This document shows, one piece after another, positions 44,641-59,600 of a stretch of DNA of 64,000 nt. Under the pieces are notes generated by a model that worked only from the letters and a program-made list of their open reading frames with translations, ran no database searches and was not told where the DNA came from. The translations under genes were made by a program, and so were the position numbers. The stretch's first letter is position 1. Each line of letters opens with the position of its first letter. Origin of the DNA: Meandrina meandrites (taxonomy: Eukaryota > Cnidaria > Anthozoa > Scleractinia > Meandrinidae); the NCBI GenBank assembly GCA_963693305.1, contig OY855912.1:5867001-5931000 (forward strand), written 5' to 3'.

Positions 44641-47600
44641 ATGGGAGGTTCGGACAGTAAACTAAATTTTAGGAAGGCCGTCGTTCAACTGACGACGAAA
44701 AAGACGGTGAGAGAAATAACGACGATATATTTTTTATTTTTATGGCGTTTCTGTGTCAAGTTTCTTCGTGCAAGGCAGTGAATGGCTGACCGACGTCTGT
44801 TTCACCTGATAAACTCAACGAGGCTAACAAACTGTCGATCATTTTCAGGCTGTAGAAGCAACAGACGACACTTTCTGGGATCAGTTTTGGTCTGAATCGG
44901 CGGCAAATATCAGCGATGTATTCACTTTGATTCCTGCCTCGGAAATCAGATCGCTGCGGGACGAAAATCCTTCAAATTTGGCGACGTTATGTTACAAGGT
45001 GGGCAAAATAATCTTGACTGTCTTGCCATGTTAATAAATAAATCTTGATTTTAAATACAGAACAAGACATCGATGAAGTCCACGGTTCTTTTACTTGATT
45101 TCCATTTTATTGAAATTTTGGTGATTGTTTTTGCTGTCAGTGAAGTACAATACAACAGAAGGTGAAGCCTAATTTCGTTAACAATTGTAAAACGTGCATG
45201 GAAAATATTTTTTATTTTAATATATTTGATTGTCAGAAACACGAACTTCTGGCCTGATATAAGTTGCTGGCATGCTTATGCAAAGATCTTTGATTTTAGA
45301 AAGAAAAATTTAGCGTCACCATTTGTAATTATTACATTTTATGAAGAGACGAGCAACTGACCCGTATTTACATCGAGTTCATTCTCGAAAGCCGCTGCAA
45401 ATGTTTACATATTTTTTCAAAGGGGACCTTACACGTATAAATAATTATTTCAGCTTACGTACATCGTAATTGCTGCGCAAATAAACCCACTAAAGTGCTG
45501 TTACCTTGGCGAGTGAGTGCTGTTACATTTATCGATAATTTTTCCCAGTTTCCACTTATCCTAGCGTGAATATTTTACAATGATCTTTTGGAGTATGTGT
45601 ATAAATAATTCAGCAGGAGGAAAATTGTGTTAAAAAATCGAAATCACTTGTTTAGATGTTCTGTTTGATTGGATATAAATACGAGGTAAAAATTCTGTGG
45701 TGGATGTTTATATTTTATACATGTAGCTATGTTGTAACTAGACAAACGAAATTTTGACAGTTTTGTTTTCAGCTTTCCAATTACAAAGTAAAGTTTATCT
45801 GATTTGATAGCTTAAAAATAGCGTGTAGTTTTGTGGTTTGATATATCGATGGGCAACCCTTTCAAGAACTTTTGAAGACGTAAACCCATTGAACACCTGG
45901 ACGCCCACTCTTTGGAGAAAATTATTTTGTGCATTGCTGTGTGGAGAGTTTTTTTATAGCAAATTTGGAAATCTTTAAATAAATTTGCACTAAACCCACA
46001 TAATTAAATATACCTAACATGCTTGAATTTTGTCCTGAGACCCTTCCTAGAATGGTCTGAGGCCTTGTAGATGTAGGTTGTTTGCCATTTGCCAGAATAG
46101 ATTGGCTGAATAATATTATTATCTATAATGGCAAGGGTTTTTCCAAAGTCGGCAAACTGGCCAAACAAGATAGTATGCTTACCATGTATAAGTCAGTTTT
46201 CAGTTATTGTTTTCCCTTGATGAGAGACTCAGGAAACAGGGAAATGAACACAATTAATGGTATAGAGTTTTCCAGTGCACTGGTGGTACTATTGGTGTGT
46301 AGACAAAGATTGGTGGTGGCGATCATACAAATCTGACCAGTAAGAACCCTGGCGCACTGTTTGTATTTTGCATCAGAGATGCAGAATGCAAACAGTGCGC
46401 CGGGGTTCTTCCTAGTCAGATTGTATCCTACAGTACATTTATATGTTGCAGTTTTAATTTTATTTTTTGTTCCAAACTTTTCAAACCAGTTTGAGTTTTG
46501 CTTTCCTTTGTTTCAAGCTACAATAATCAATTATAAGAAACAAAGGGAAATAAAAGTCAAACTCATTTTGCACCAAAAATAGATTGAACCACAACATACA
46601 TTTTTAGAAGTACTGACTGAAATATAAATATGACTGTGGCCATCTTCATTGGTGTGTTTTGCTTGCTTTAGTGTGTCGAGAAGCTTCAAAATGCTACCCT
46701 GACTGGATGCTCTGGCCCCAATGAACAACTTTCTGGTAAGTTCTATTTTCTTCAGTGGCATCCCAGGTGAATACTGTAAATGTGGCAGGGTTTAATAGGA
46801 AGATCTCAAAAGATGGATAGGATCTATCAAAGACCTTAGGAAAGATCTCAGTGAAAATCACTGCAAAGATCCTTCAATTATTTGAGGATTTGATTGAGGA
46901 TTTTGAATTTACCAGGATCTTTGAGGGGAATTCTTTGTATGATATTTTAAGATCCTTGCTTAATATTGTCATGTCACATTCATGCAGCTTTAGATGGAAT
47001 TTCCTGCTGAAATCCTAGATGAAGTCTAACTCAGGAAGAGTACATGTAGCATTGCTTTAAGTCATTTTAAGTCTGTGGAAACCAGAATTCACTTTAAAAA
47101 TAAAAATTATTTTAAAACTTATAACATTATTTACAATAATAATTTATTACTATGTGGCTGGCTGAGTAAGTGACTCTTGCAATTTTGATGAACTACTATA
47201 ATTTTATAATTTAAAATTACAAGCTTAAATTTACTTTGCTATATATAATATGTATGGTATGTTATTCATATTTGTCTGGTAAATAATCACACATTCTTTG
47301 ATTGTTGTCATTTTCAGTTTTAAACTGTGTACGCCTGTTGACTCGGTTTGTGCCGTACATATTTGAGGATCCCGATTGGAGAGGATTCTTTTGGTCAACA
47401 GTTCCAGGACAGGAAGTGTGTCATTCTTCTTTGATTGGCTGTTATGTTTGAATCTTAAGGATTTAGTTTATGGTAAAACTGAATGCACGGGAGGCTCAGT
47501 GGCATAATAGTTAGTGTGCTGGACTCCAGATTGAATGGTCCAGGTTCGAGCCCTGGCCGGGGCACTCTGTTTTGTTCTTGGGCAAAACACTTTTACTATC

Positions 47601-50600
47601 ATAGTGCCTCACTCTACCCAGGTGTATAAATGGGTACCAGCGAATTTACTGCTGGGAGAACCCCTGCGATGGACTAGCATCCCATCCAAGGGGGAGTAGA
47701 AATACTCCTAATTGCTTCATGCTACAGAAACCAGCTGGATAAGTTCCTTCCTAATAGGCCACTTTGCTCGCACTGAATGTACAGTATGTAGTACATGTGG
47801 TATGTTCTTGTCCTGAATAATTTCAGTCCAGTTTTGGACAACAAGGCCCTGGTTATACAGAATTAGAATTAGTATACTAAGAGAAAACATGGACATAAGG
47901 GTCATTTGAATCCACTGTACTTTTAAAAACTATTGATCCCGGCTGTACATGAAATTCACAATATTAATAAGTTATTTGGTTTACTTGACAATTAACATTT
48001 AATGACTGGTCCTGAGGGATTGAGGCAGAAACAAAATTAACTGTTTTCCCAAGGAACCAGTCATTATTAAGTGATTTGTTATAAAGCACAAATATGAAGA
48101 CTTTGAAGAATGTTGGGAACAGTGCACTGTTACCCGCTGATGTCATAGAGTTTGCAGCATTGCCCCCTCAAAGACTTGGTGGGCTACTGGGGAAACATTC
48201 CAGCTATATATAACAAAGAAATTTGTTTTGTTTTGAACAGGAAGAACCTTTTCATCAAGAAAATGAAGAGGTGAGGCTTGAAATTTATGGAATATTTTAT
48301 CTATTTTTGGTTACAGTGCAACTGTTCTTTAAGATGTCTGTTCTCAACTATTACTATCAAACAAAACTAAATTGAGTTTTTATTATGATGTACATTACAT
48401 TGCATCATGCACGTAGCTGACATTTCACCGTATAACAATTTGTTTTTTTTGTGCAGGCTGCAGAAGCAAGACCTCCTCTCGCACAAACACTTCTCAGTTC
48501 AGTTGCAGTAAGTACAATTCACTGATATCTTTTTATATACAATTTAAGTTTGCTCCTGTCCAATTTCTGGATCATGGGGTTGACTGAGTTCAAAATTTTT
48601 AATATATTGTGTATACATTTGACAGTTATACTCACATGTATTTTTTGTGAACTGTATCTGTGTTGCAAACTATAAGTAACGTACTAGCTAAATATTCATA
48701 CATGTACTACAAAATGATTTCAGACTACAATCAGAATCACTAGTCAAGAGTGGTCAAACTGCCATTGTAAATTTAGATTCTTACACGTGATCTGAAAAAA
48801 ATGTCATGTGATTTCAAAAAAATCGTCTCATGGTTGGCATTAATTTTTCAAGTGTAGTGTCAATGATGATGTGATTTTTAGCAGTCACTCTATGGCCATG
48901 TTAACGTTGTTTTCCTGAATTTGAAGGAAGTTTTTGAGCCAAAAGGGTCGGAAAACCCATGAAAGCAGGTTTTTGTTTAATTTTTATATGATTAAAGTTT
49001 TTTAAATCATGTGATCTAAATTAGATCTAATTTAGCAAATGCATTTTACCTCTCTAGTGATTTTGATAGAAATTACAAATGCTGGACTCATTTGAAGAAA
49101 GTCATTTTAAAACCCTATTAGATAATAGTTATTTATATAATCTTGTTGTTATTACAGGATCTATGTTTTTGTCCTGAATTTACTGTCCATCCTCCCAAGA
49201 AAACTGGCCCAGTAAGTCGGTGCTGATGTTTATTTATTAATTATTTAAAATACCGTAAAATTCTGGATGTAAGCCTTCCCACCCAGTTATAGGCCCATCT
49301 ACCTGGAAACAAAAAAAAAAAATACCTCCAGTTATAAGCTCCCCCCAGATATGAGCCCCGTTCTGAGCTTGATGACAGTACTGAACAGGGCTGAATGTTG
49401 CTTTAAGGACGTTCGCGCGAAAATCTTCCAACATTGACATTTTTCTAAAACTTTCACCACTGTGAGTTTATGGGTTACTCATGTCAGAAATGTAAAAAAA
49501 TTGGGGGGTCACCGAATTCGTTTCGGAGATAAGATGTCCGAAAGATCACCTTAAAATCTTATAAATCGGCCTTCGTTTCTGACAATGGCGACAGTGTCTG
49601 TTTGCTCAAAAATAATGCGAATAAATTCATGAAATGCAATTTTCTTGTCTAAATATTGTTTAAGGGGATCTAGTAAGCAAATTGATTCAACTGGTGATGT
49701 TCCTTTAGAAAAACTAATCGTTTAGTGATCACATTTGCACTCGCCTGGCAGTTGAAAGATGGGCAAGATTTGATGCCGCATGGGCAAAAAAGTTAGAAAC
49801 TTGTAGACTTCCAACATTGACTTTTTGTTCATTTTTTTACAATCTGTCGAGAATGGCAAAACAAAGCTGTCTATCAAAAAAAAATTGGGGGTCACCGATC
49901 ATTTGAGAGAGTAAACTGCGAGCGAAGTTATCTGAACAGCTACCAGCCCTGTATTTGTTTGGAAAGTTTTCTCAGCGCGCGCGCTCGATGCATGACGTGG
50001 CGCGACGTTGCGACATGAATTACGTGCGCAGTAAGGATGCGCAAAAACAATTAGCGCGAACGTCCTTAATATGACTTTTTAACTTAAAAATATATTTTAA
50101 TCAACACTTTTTTTCTCTATTATAACCCCCCCCCCCCCCCTCCCTGAATATAATCCCCTCCGTTTACATTGTATAAGCCCACCCAAAACTCTTCAGAAGT
50201 TGTAGAAGCCCAGGGCTTTAATAACCTGAATTTTACAGTACCCTTCATTTCTGTTCATTTGCCTATTATCAGCCCCCATCTGTTTAAATGTTTGTTCAGC
50301 TGTCAGTGCGTTCAATAAGATTTTACGTAAGTGGCTACCCTTGTGGGACACAAGAGAGCAATATACATAGAGCTGTAAACACCTCATCTTTATAGGGAGC
50401 TGCATGCATTTTTTAGCTGGTGATTTGCCTCAAAATACCTGCCGGAGCTCTGGCAGCTTTGTGCCAGGTCTTACTGAAAGCACTGGATGTACAATGTAGT
50501 CCTCTTCCCATTGATTTTTTTTTCAACCATCTTAAAATAAAAGTAAAATTTTGCGAGTCACTGATGAACAGCTATAAGCTGGTAGAAGTAGTTTTGCATA

Positions 50601-53600
50601 TATGTTAATATGTTTTATAACAATTTAAACCAAAAGTAAATTATTTTAAACCACAACTTAGTGTCAACATGCTTTGTTTCCTTGTACGAATTATCTTTTG
50701 ATCATGCATCTGCTAAATTTTCTTGCTTGCAGGATCAGCCAGAAGATCTGTCATCAATTGATAGTTGTGAATATATTTGGTAAGACTTCCTTACACATGT
50801 TGTGGTTTAATTTTAACCTTGGTACATTTTGGTATTTTCTTTTGTTCTGGTGTGCATGGTAATACAATTACTATGTGTGATGATGAAAATAAAACAAAGG
50901 AAATACCAGATTTTACATGTAACAAGGGTAAATTAAACCACAAAATACACTGCACAATCTTTTAAACTACATGTAGCGCTCTGTTTCTCGATCAACCCAA
51001 AGTTTAGTTCTGGACTAAAGTCATAAGTAACAAACTTGTGTGCAATATTAAGTCATTTGTGCAAGTAGCCCTAACTAACGTTATTGTATTTTCAACAGTA
51101 TTGGTTAACATGAAGATGATGATGATTTCCTCTCGGTAGATTTACATGTATGAAGTCAAAATGGATTTGTATGTTAAAACAGTACTGTATTGCTTAATGT
51201 TAACCAGTGGTAATGTTTCACAGGGAAGCTGGTGTTGGATTTGCAACATCTCCGCCAACAAACCCACAGTTTGACTGCAACAGAACCGAACTTCTAAAAC
51301 TGCTGTTGACTTGCTTTTCTGAAGCAATGTACCTCCCTCCAACAGGTTAGTTTACACTGTTTATTGTTTATTTATTTCTGCTTAAAATCTTTATTGGGCA
51401 CAGGAAATATTACATTATAATTTTAAATAAAGAATACTAGAAAAACAACCCCCTTCACTTGCAGTACACAGTAATATAATTATCATAATTTCAGTTGCAT
51501 GAAGTGTGTTTGTTATTTTTATTTGCTGAAATTGGATTGAATACAAAGTAGTAGTTAATTTCCTGAACATCTCACATTTTTCAGTGGTCTGCCAGTGATA
51601 TAAGCTTGTCAGTGTCCTGTCAAAAGAAAGACTGTCAGCAAATTAGCTTTGCAGACAGACTACTGTCTGGGAAATGTTGGAAAACTGTTGTTCTCGCACA
51701 CCCATGTATGCATTTCTTTTAAAATTACATCAAAAGGTTAATAGCTTTATAATCATGCTGTTTCATCATTTTGTAGCTGAGAACCATTGTAGACCAAACA
51801 AATGGCTTTCATTTTTCTCTTCCTCTGGGAATAGGTGAGAAATGGTTTCATTACTCCTAAAAAAATAATAGCACAGTGTAATTAAAAATAAGGGGCTGGG
51901 ATTAACATGGAAAAGGTTGGGATGGGGCCCTAAAACTCATAAATGTATTTAATAATCATTCCACAAGTGTGGATTGAGCATGAGATAGTAGATAGCTGGC
52001 ATCAAAGGAATTGCAATGTTTGAGCCCCAGCTGTTCTCACTGATGCATACACCTACTATATTTATGGTCCATGGCCTGTTAAACAATCAAAACTCAGGAA
52101 TTGTAATATACCATAGTAATTTTTGATAAATAGTGATAGTTCAGTGTAAAAAATGGTATTATTATTGTTAATACATACATCTGAAACTGTTAAAACTGGA
52201 GTTTTTCATTGTATTTCTTTGTTAGGCATGCTCTTCCAATTTTCACTTCTCTGTTGAACCTTGTGTGTTCTTATGATCCCCTTGGTTATGGAGTGCCGTA
52301 AGTATTTTACATCAGTCCTTCTGTTCTGCTCTTGGCAAGAGAGTTTTCTCCTAGTACAAATAGGTACTGTCAGACTGTTGAAATGCCAGGCAGACAAAGT
52401 GCTTGCCAGTGGTGGTGTTGGTGGTGGGGGTGGGGGTGGGGGATGGATAGATTAGTCTCTGGGTGATGATCACTAACAGAGATCACACTCTCGGTTTCTA
52501 TCATCCTTTGGTGGTTCTCATCAACTACCAGTCGATAGCAACCTCGAGCTTGCTGTCTAATTGTAAAGTAGACTAACAATGACATGTACCATCTACATTG
52601 AGTAGCACTGAATACTTTCATATTTTGCAAAATCAGCTTTGGCAGTGGTTGTGTAGGCCACATGGCTTCTACAGTGCAATTATTAGGTTTATTGCTTACC
52701 TACCCCGGTTTTGGTCACTCTTATTTTACCTTTCCTGCAGATATAACCACTTAATGTTTGCTGATTACCGTGAGCCCCTGGTGGAGGTAGCTGCTCAGTT
52801 GCTTGTGGTGTTATTGGATCATGAAACAATGCAGCAGGCTGCAGCCGCACTGAATGGCACTGATGCCGATCACTCCTTTGAGGTGAACCACATCTACTTT
52901 TAAGTTTTCCAGACAATTTGTTGGCTGCATAGAGTATCAGGGTATTGTAGAGTGGGTTAATTAGCCCTGTGCCCAACCTCCTGTCTTCCATCAGACCTCT
53001 TCCCCTAGACCAGTCTGGCATGGCTGAACGTACCAGGGGCTGAGGTCCCAGCTGGTACAGCTCTTGAATTATGACATGCGAGCTTATCATCACCATGCGT
53101 AAAGTAACATGCCAAGGGTGGGGCCTTTTGCACCACATGACACTGCAAGACCTAGATTTTCCAGTGTACTTTCCAGTGTACCCATACATGAAGGGCATCC
53201 CCAAATTGTCAGTTACCCTTTACAGTCAGTTAGCAGTTTATGCATGTACAAATAGAAATGATTTTTGCTTGGATTAGAGATGTAGCATGAGCTTTTATTT
53301 ATAGATCTCACCACTGTGTTTATTATTCAGCAAAATATTGTCATTGATGATACCTTTGTAAGGTCAGGAAATTATTGATCTCCTGCTATACACATACAGA
53401 TGTAGGTTGCCAAGATTTGTCCAAAGACTTGCAAAGCTCTGCAATCACCACTGTATAGTCTTTGTTGACAATTTGTTGAATAATGAAACGATTGTCCCTG
53501 CTCAATCTAACAGAATATCATCTGATTTTAACCAACTCAGTCTATGGCCTTGTTAGCTTAGTATCAAGTAATTTCCTGAGTGATTTTGTAGGATAATAAC

Positions 53601-56600
53601 TCCATTCTTGTACATGCAGGAACCTCCTGTTGATAACCTTTTCTGCAACTACTTATCACGAATACACAGAGAAGAGGTAAATACAAGATATTATTGTTAA
53701 AACATTAATGCTGTACATGTGTATGTATTTGATTTTGTATTAAACATATTCTGCAAAAATTAAAAAAAAAAACTATGTGCCCCCTCCTAAGAGAATTCTG
53801 AATCCAACCCCTGTAGTGTACCCTACACTGATGTTTTTATGTGGCAGGCTTAGATAATATTGGTGCCCCTGCCCATTCTTCCTACACTTGATCTAACTGA
53901 TCACAAGCATGGGTCAATTGAACTTGGCAAAATGGAAGGCAACGCTGAAGCTTACTGTATATGCAGTCAGTTTCCTGTTATGATATGCGATGGAGTATAA
54001 GCATTACAATTCCAGTGGAAGTAGCTGAATAATCCTAGTTACTTCTCAAACTCATTCATTTTCATCAAGTATTTCATCACATATCCAAACACCTAAACTT
54101 TTGTCAAAAATATTCTGCTGCTTATCTTATTTTCAAATTTTCTTCTTGGTGTTTGGAATTGGGATGAAACACATATCTTATATTTGATTAGTCACAAGGC
54201 ATGTCACTGTCTTTAAAGTTTAAGTACTTACACCAAAGTGTTCTTCTGCAGGACTTTTACTTCATTCTCCATGGTGTTGCAAATTTGCTTAATAATCCAC
54301 TTATTCAAGTAAGTACTATTATTAATGACCATGACAATGACAATCACAATCACAATAACAATAACAACAACAATAATAGTAAATCTAACAATAACAATAA
54401 CACTAACAACAACAACAATAATAATAATGATAATGATATAGCACATTTTCATATGCTCAATGTGCTATTCGGCACTTTGCGGGAGACTGACCAGACTGCA
54501 TTATTTTTAAGCAGTTTACAAAGAATGAGGAAATTTTCGCAGGCGCCTCCAATGTAATTTCAGAACAAGGCCAGACCACAACACTGACAACTCCCTGTCG
54601 TACTCTTTGCGATAATATCATTAAGATATCTGAATGCGTGATCAAGTAACTTAACTTTTTTATTTTTATTTTTTAGACATACCTTCCAAATTCTTGCAAA
54701 AAAGTCAGTTTCCATCAAGAACTGCTTGTTCTCTTTTGGAAGATGTGTGATCAAAACAAGGTAATGTGAATTAATGTCTGTATTTAATACCTATCATGAA
54801 TTAATCCATTGATAAATATTTTCCGTTTGTAGAAATTTTTGTTCTATGTGCTGAAGAGCAGTGATGTTCTGGATATCTTGGTTCCAATACTTTACCACTT
54901 AAATGATGCAAGATCTGACCAATGTAAGTCATGTTCTTCTTTGTGTTTAGCACTACTGTCTGGATCATTTCCTTTTCTTTGTGTATTCAGGAATTATCAC
55001 GAGTTTCTATGAATATGTTCTCTTTTTTCAGCTCGACTAGGTTTGATGCATATAGGAGTATTCATATTACTACTGTTAAGTGGAGAAAGAAATTTTGGTA
55101 GGTGCACTAAATATACGTCTTGATGATTTAATTTATATTCAAGGAGTAAACCAGTAAGATTCATATATCTGGATCCAATTCAGTTATTATAATTATATGT
55201 CAATCAGACATTACCAGTCCACTATTTTAATTTTACGCAATGTGATTTTGCCACCAAGGTGTCCGTCTCAACAAGCCTTACTCAGTCAGAGTGCCAATGG
55301 ATATTCCAGTCTTTACAGGGACCCATGCTGACTTTCTAGTCATTGTAAGTACACTTTATATGTTGTAATTCTTGAGCATGTGTGCACTGTGTAACAGGCA
55401 GTATCCACACCCACCCCAAGAAAATGGGAATTCTGGGAGGGGGAGTCAAAAGCCAAAGTTCTTGATGTATGAATCAGGGATGTGTGAAGTTCATGGGGGA
55501 GCAGGAAGCAGGGATGGCGCAGTGGTGAGAGCGCTTGTCTCCCAACAATGTGGCCCAGGTTCTATTCCAGCCAGGTGTCATATGTGGGTTGAGTTTGTTG
55601 TTGGTTCTCATCTTTGCTCCGATGGTTTTTTTCCTGGCTCTCTGGTTTTCCTCCATCCTGAAAAACCAATATTCTAAATTCCAATTCGATCTGGATAGAG
55701 GAGCAGCACAGCTTCCTCTCTAAATACAGTAATGTCTTTATTTAAGGGTGAGGGTGTGAGGATACTTTGGTGGGAGGGGCTGGGTATTTTCTGGATTAAC
55801 ACATTGTTAGGTATTTTTATTAACCAATAATTTAATATCTTGTACTGTATTTTTCAAGGTGTTCCATAAGATCATCACAAATGGCCATCAGAGACTTCAG
55901 CCATTGTTTGATTGCCTTTTAACAATTATCGTAAATGGTAAGAGTCTGTTGCATATTGTCATGCCAGGTAGAACTAATTAATAAGACCACAATAATTTAC
56001 ACAAAAACAATCACCACTGCAATAATCCATCTTTCCTCCTCAAGTTAAAATCTGCTTGAATTTTGGACAAGGTACAAAATATTTAACTGTGCTGCCTTTT
56101 TTCTTTATTTTGTTTTTTAGTTTCTCCGTATTTAAAATCGTTATCAATGGTTGCTGCTAATAAACTGCTTCATCTCCTGGAGGTGAGATCATGTTCATCT
56201 CTTGTCTTTGTAATTAAAAAATGTGTAGTGTACCAGTATTAATAGTGTCTTCATGTTTGTTTGTGAGCAATTAGTCAATAGTTTTAGCTTTTAAGCAATA
56301 GATAGCAGGCTTATTTTTTAAGTGTCCCCAATAAAGGCTGAGGTTCTTTTAGACACATTAATTAAGGTTTTTGATTGATTGATTGATTGATTGATTGACA
56401 TATTTTCGCTTGATTAGACACTGCAAAGGCACAGCTTGTCTGCCTTGTACTGCCAATAGTTTCTAGCTATAGTTATTAATTCTGCTGCCACTGAAAAACA
56501 GAAAAAAAAACTCAAACGTTTATTAACCACAAATATATTAACCATTATTTACTTGTTTTCACTTGTAGGCATTTTCCACTCCTTGGTTTCTGTTCTCCAA

Positions 56601-59600
56601 TGCTACCAATCATCACTTGGTGTTTTTCCTGTTGGAAATCTTCAACAATATTATTCAGTATCAATTTGATGGTAAGTAAATATCTTTGCCCTTTTCGTTA
56701 AGTGCCGTTCAAGCAAAATTTTGTCCACATACATGTATAATTAATTTAATTAATTTCCTCAAAATTTAATTTTTCAAGTTGTGATAAATAAACATCAAAT
56801 ACTCCAATCGTAGAATATACATTATGCATTGTTACACACTGTAAAAACCAAGCAGATAGGTGATAGAAAATACATGTACATTCTAGAAGGAAGTCCTGAT
56901 GAAACACCAAATTCTCCAAACTAACATTAAAATAAATTAAGGAAATTGATTTGGAGAACTCATGTTTTGATCTTGAGACTGAAATGTTCAGCATTGGAAC
57001 AATGATAGTTGCCTGTGTGCCTTCTGTTTTTGAGAAAGTTAAGTGCTTTACTATTTCTTTTTTAGGCAACTCCCATCTTGTATATGCCATTATAAGAAAG
57101 AGAAATATTTTCCATCAAGTAAGTTTTATAGTAACTTGTTAGTTGTAGCCGATCTTTTGTTTTAGGGTTTATACAAAGCTTTTGTTTATCTATTTCCAAG
57201 TTGTTGCCAGTTCACAGTAGTCTGTCATTGTGATTATTATTTTTTTGTGTATATTATTACTAAGTGGGTTGAGAATTTTAAATGCACCACAAGAAACTTA
57301 TTTTTGTTGTTATTGTTATTATCTTACTAATATAGGAATTGTATGAATGCTTGGAAGTGTTACTTGAAAAGATTTTTTTGCCCAATGTACTAATCTTTAG
57401 AAAATCATAGAAAACTGGAGATTTAATTGTAAAAAATTAAAACTAAAACATGCCGTTCTTGAAATGTTTACTGTATAGTAATAAATTAACAAAGTAACAT
57501 CATTATTCAACGCTGAAATCAAAGAAAATCACAAGGGGGACCCGTTTTATCCTTTAGCTAACATTTTGACTGTTTGTGTTTTTCAGTTGGCAAACCTTCC
57601 AACAGATCCTGCCACTGTTCAGAAACCAAGAAGAAGACTCACATCACAGGGCTCTGACAGGTACAATAAAGTCAGTTATAATTAATGTTCTGCATTACAT
57701 GCTACTGAGGGAACATGATTAGCAAACAAAGAAGTCTTCTGTATCTTCAATATGCATAGATGAATTGTGAGGGAAGTTTGTTTTGTGGTAATGAAAGTTG
57801 TTACAGATTATCAAGCTTGTGTCCAGGATTGAACGCAAGTATTGTTTAATAAGTATTTCATGTTTGACTGAGTTATTAGACATTTCCATATTACTTCATA
57901 ATTATTGGACAGAATTTGGTGTGTTTTGGTGGACGTTTATTAATTTTGACACTTTGTTATGCCTATCATAAAGAACGTGTATCTCATTAGCATTCAATCC
58001 TGGACAAAAAAAATTATCTGTGACTGTCAAGTGGTTATTGTAGTATGAAGCAAATTGCTACATTGTATTCCCCTTGTGTGTGGGATGCCCAGTCCATCAT
58101 AAGTTGACACCTTAACTCAAACCTGATTCATACACTCCATGCATTCTTGTCCCTGTAGCCTTTTTCACTTCTCTTAGCCGGTGGGGCCTTTGCATGAGAA
58201 ATGAAGGGCTCTGGGGACATAGGATTTTTGAATTAATTTGAATTTTTTGATTGGCTGTTTGAAACAAAGAAATCTTGAGTGGAAGTAAAAAACACCACAT
58301 GTGACTCCCCCGTACAGTATATAGAAACATCGTGACTGCATACATGAAGACCGGAAGTCCTAGAATCTAGGACTGGAAATCCTTTGTCTCCAGAGCCCTT
58401 TCTCATGCCAAGGCCCCGCCGGCTAAGAGAAACATAAAGGGCTATGGGGACAAGAATGACACTCCATGTAGCACAACCCTAGCAACAGATGCCGTAATTG
58501 ACTTACGTGTAGAATGTTGCCACATCTCCCTGAAGCTAGTATATAGCTGAAAGTGTGACTTGTCTCTTTCAGGGAGGGTCAAGCCTCTAGCAGTGAAGGA
58601 GAGGAAAAGAAGCCTGGTAAGGGTGCATCAGCGTCAGAAGGTCTACCCGAGATGTCTGCTGACAGTAAGTAAATATTTCTCACCATTTTACTAATGATGA
58701 TGTCAGTTAATCTGAGATTTGTAGGGGTTGCTAGTGTATCATTAAAATCCAAGAGCACCCATGCGCCCCCTCCACCTGTGCAAACCCCTGGACATATAAT
58801 TTTGGTCAAATTCTACACTATGTTGGCAGTTTGGTCAAATGCCTCACTCGTTAGGACTTCATAGAGCATTAAGGACGTTCGCGCGAAAATTTTCTAGTCG
58901 ATAGATTTTTCTAAAATTTTTACTGAGGACGGATAATGAGTTACTTGTATCAGAAATACAAAAAAAAAAGTGGGGGTCACCGACTTCGTTTCAGAGATAA
59001 AGTCTGTAGAAAACTACCCTGATTTTGAAAAATTGGCGCACGTAATTTCGCACGGCTTTCTAGGTTTGTAGTTTAAATTATCGATGGTGAGAAAACGGAG
59101 GCAAACGATCTTGGTGATATTTTGAAGAAGTGCGTCTGTTGCGTAAATAATTTCAAGTGTTTCCATCTTTTATGCAAAACTTAGCCCTGGAAGAGGCATT
59201 TGAACCCGTCGTGCGGCAAAACGAAAAGATCAAAAAGCGGAATTCGAACGTGCGTGGGGCAAAACAAATCAACCTTTTAATCGATAGATTCTTTTCATTT
59301 TCTCACAAAACGTAGATAATCGTTAACAAAAGTGATCTGTTAAGAAAAAAGTAGGGGTCACCGACCATTTAAGCTGGCAAACTGCAAGCGAAGTTATCGC
59401 AACGGCTACTCACCCTATATGTGGTTGGAAAGTTTCCTCAGCGCGCGCGCTCGATGCATGACGTGGCGCAGCGTTGCGACAGGAATTACGTGCGCAGTAA
59501 GGATGCGCATAAACAATTAGCGCGAACGTCCTTAAATTCCCCATCCTCTAACATTATGTCAAGAAAAAAGTATAACCTACAACAAAACGAAGGAAACCTT

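Noticed and set aside
54201..54557. Asn/Asp-rich frame
   Set aside because: It translates a microsatellite and its flanks in a HID1 intron, and overlaps HID1 exon 14 in another frame.
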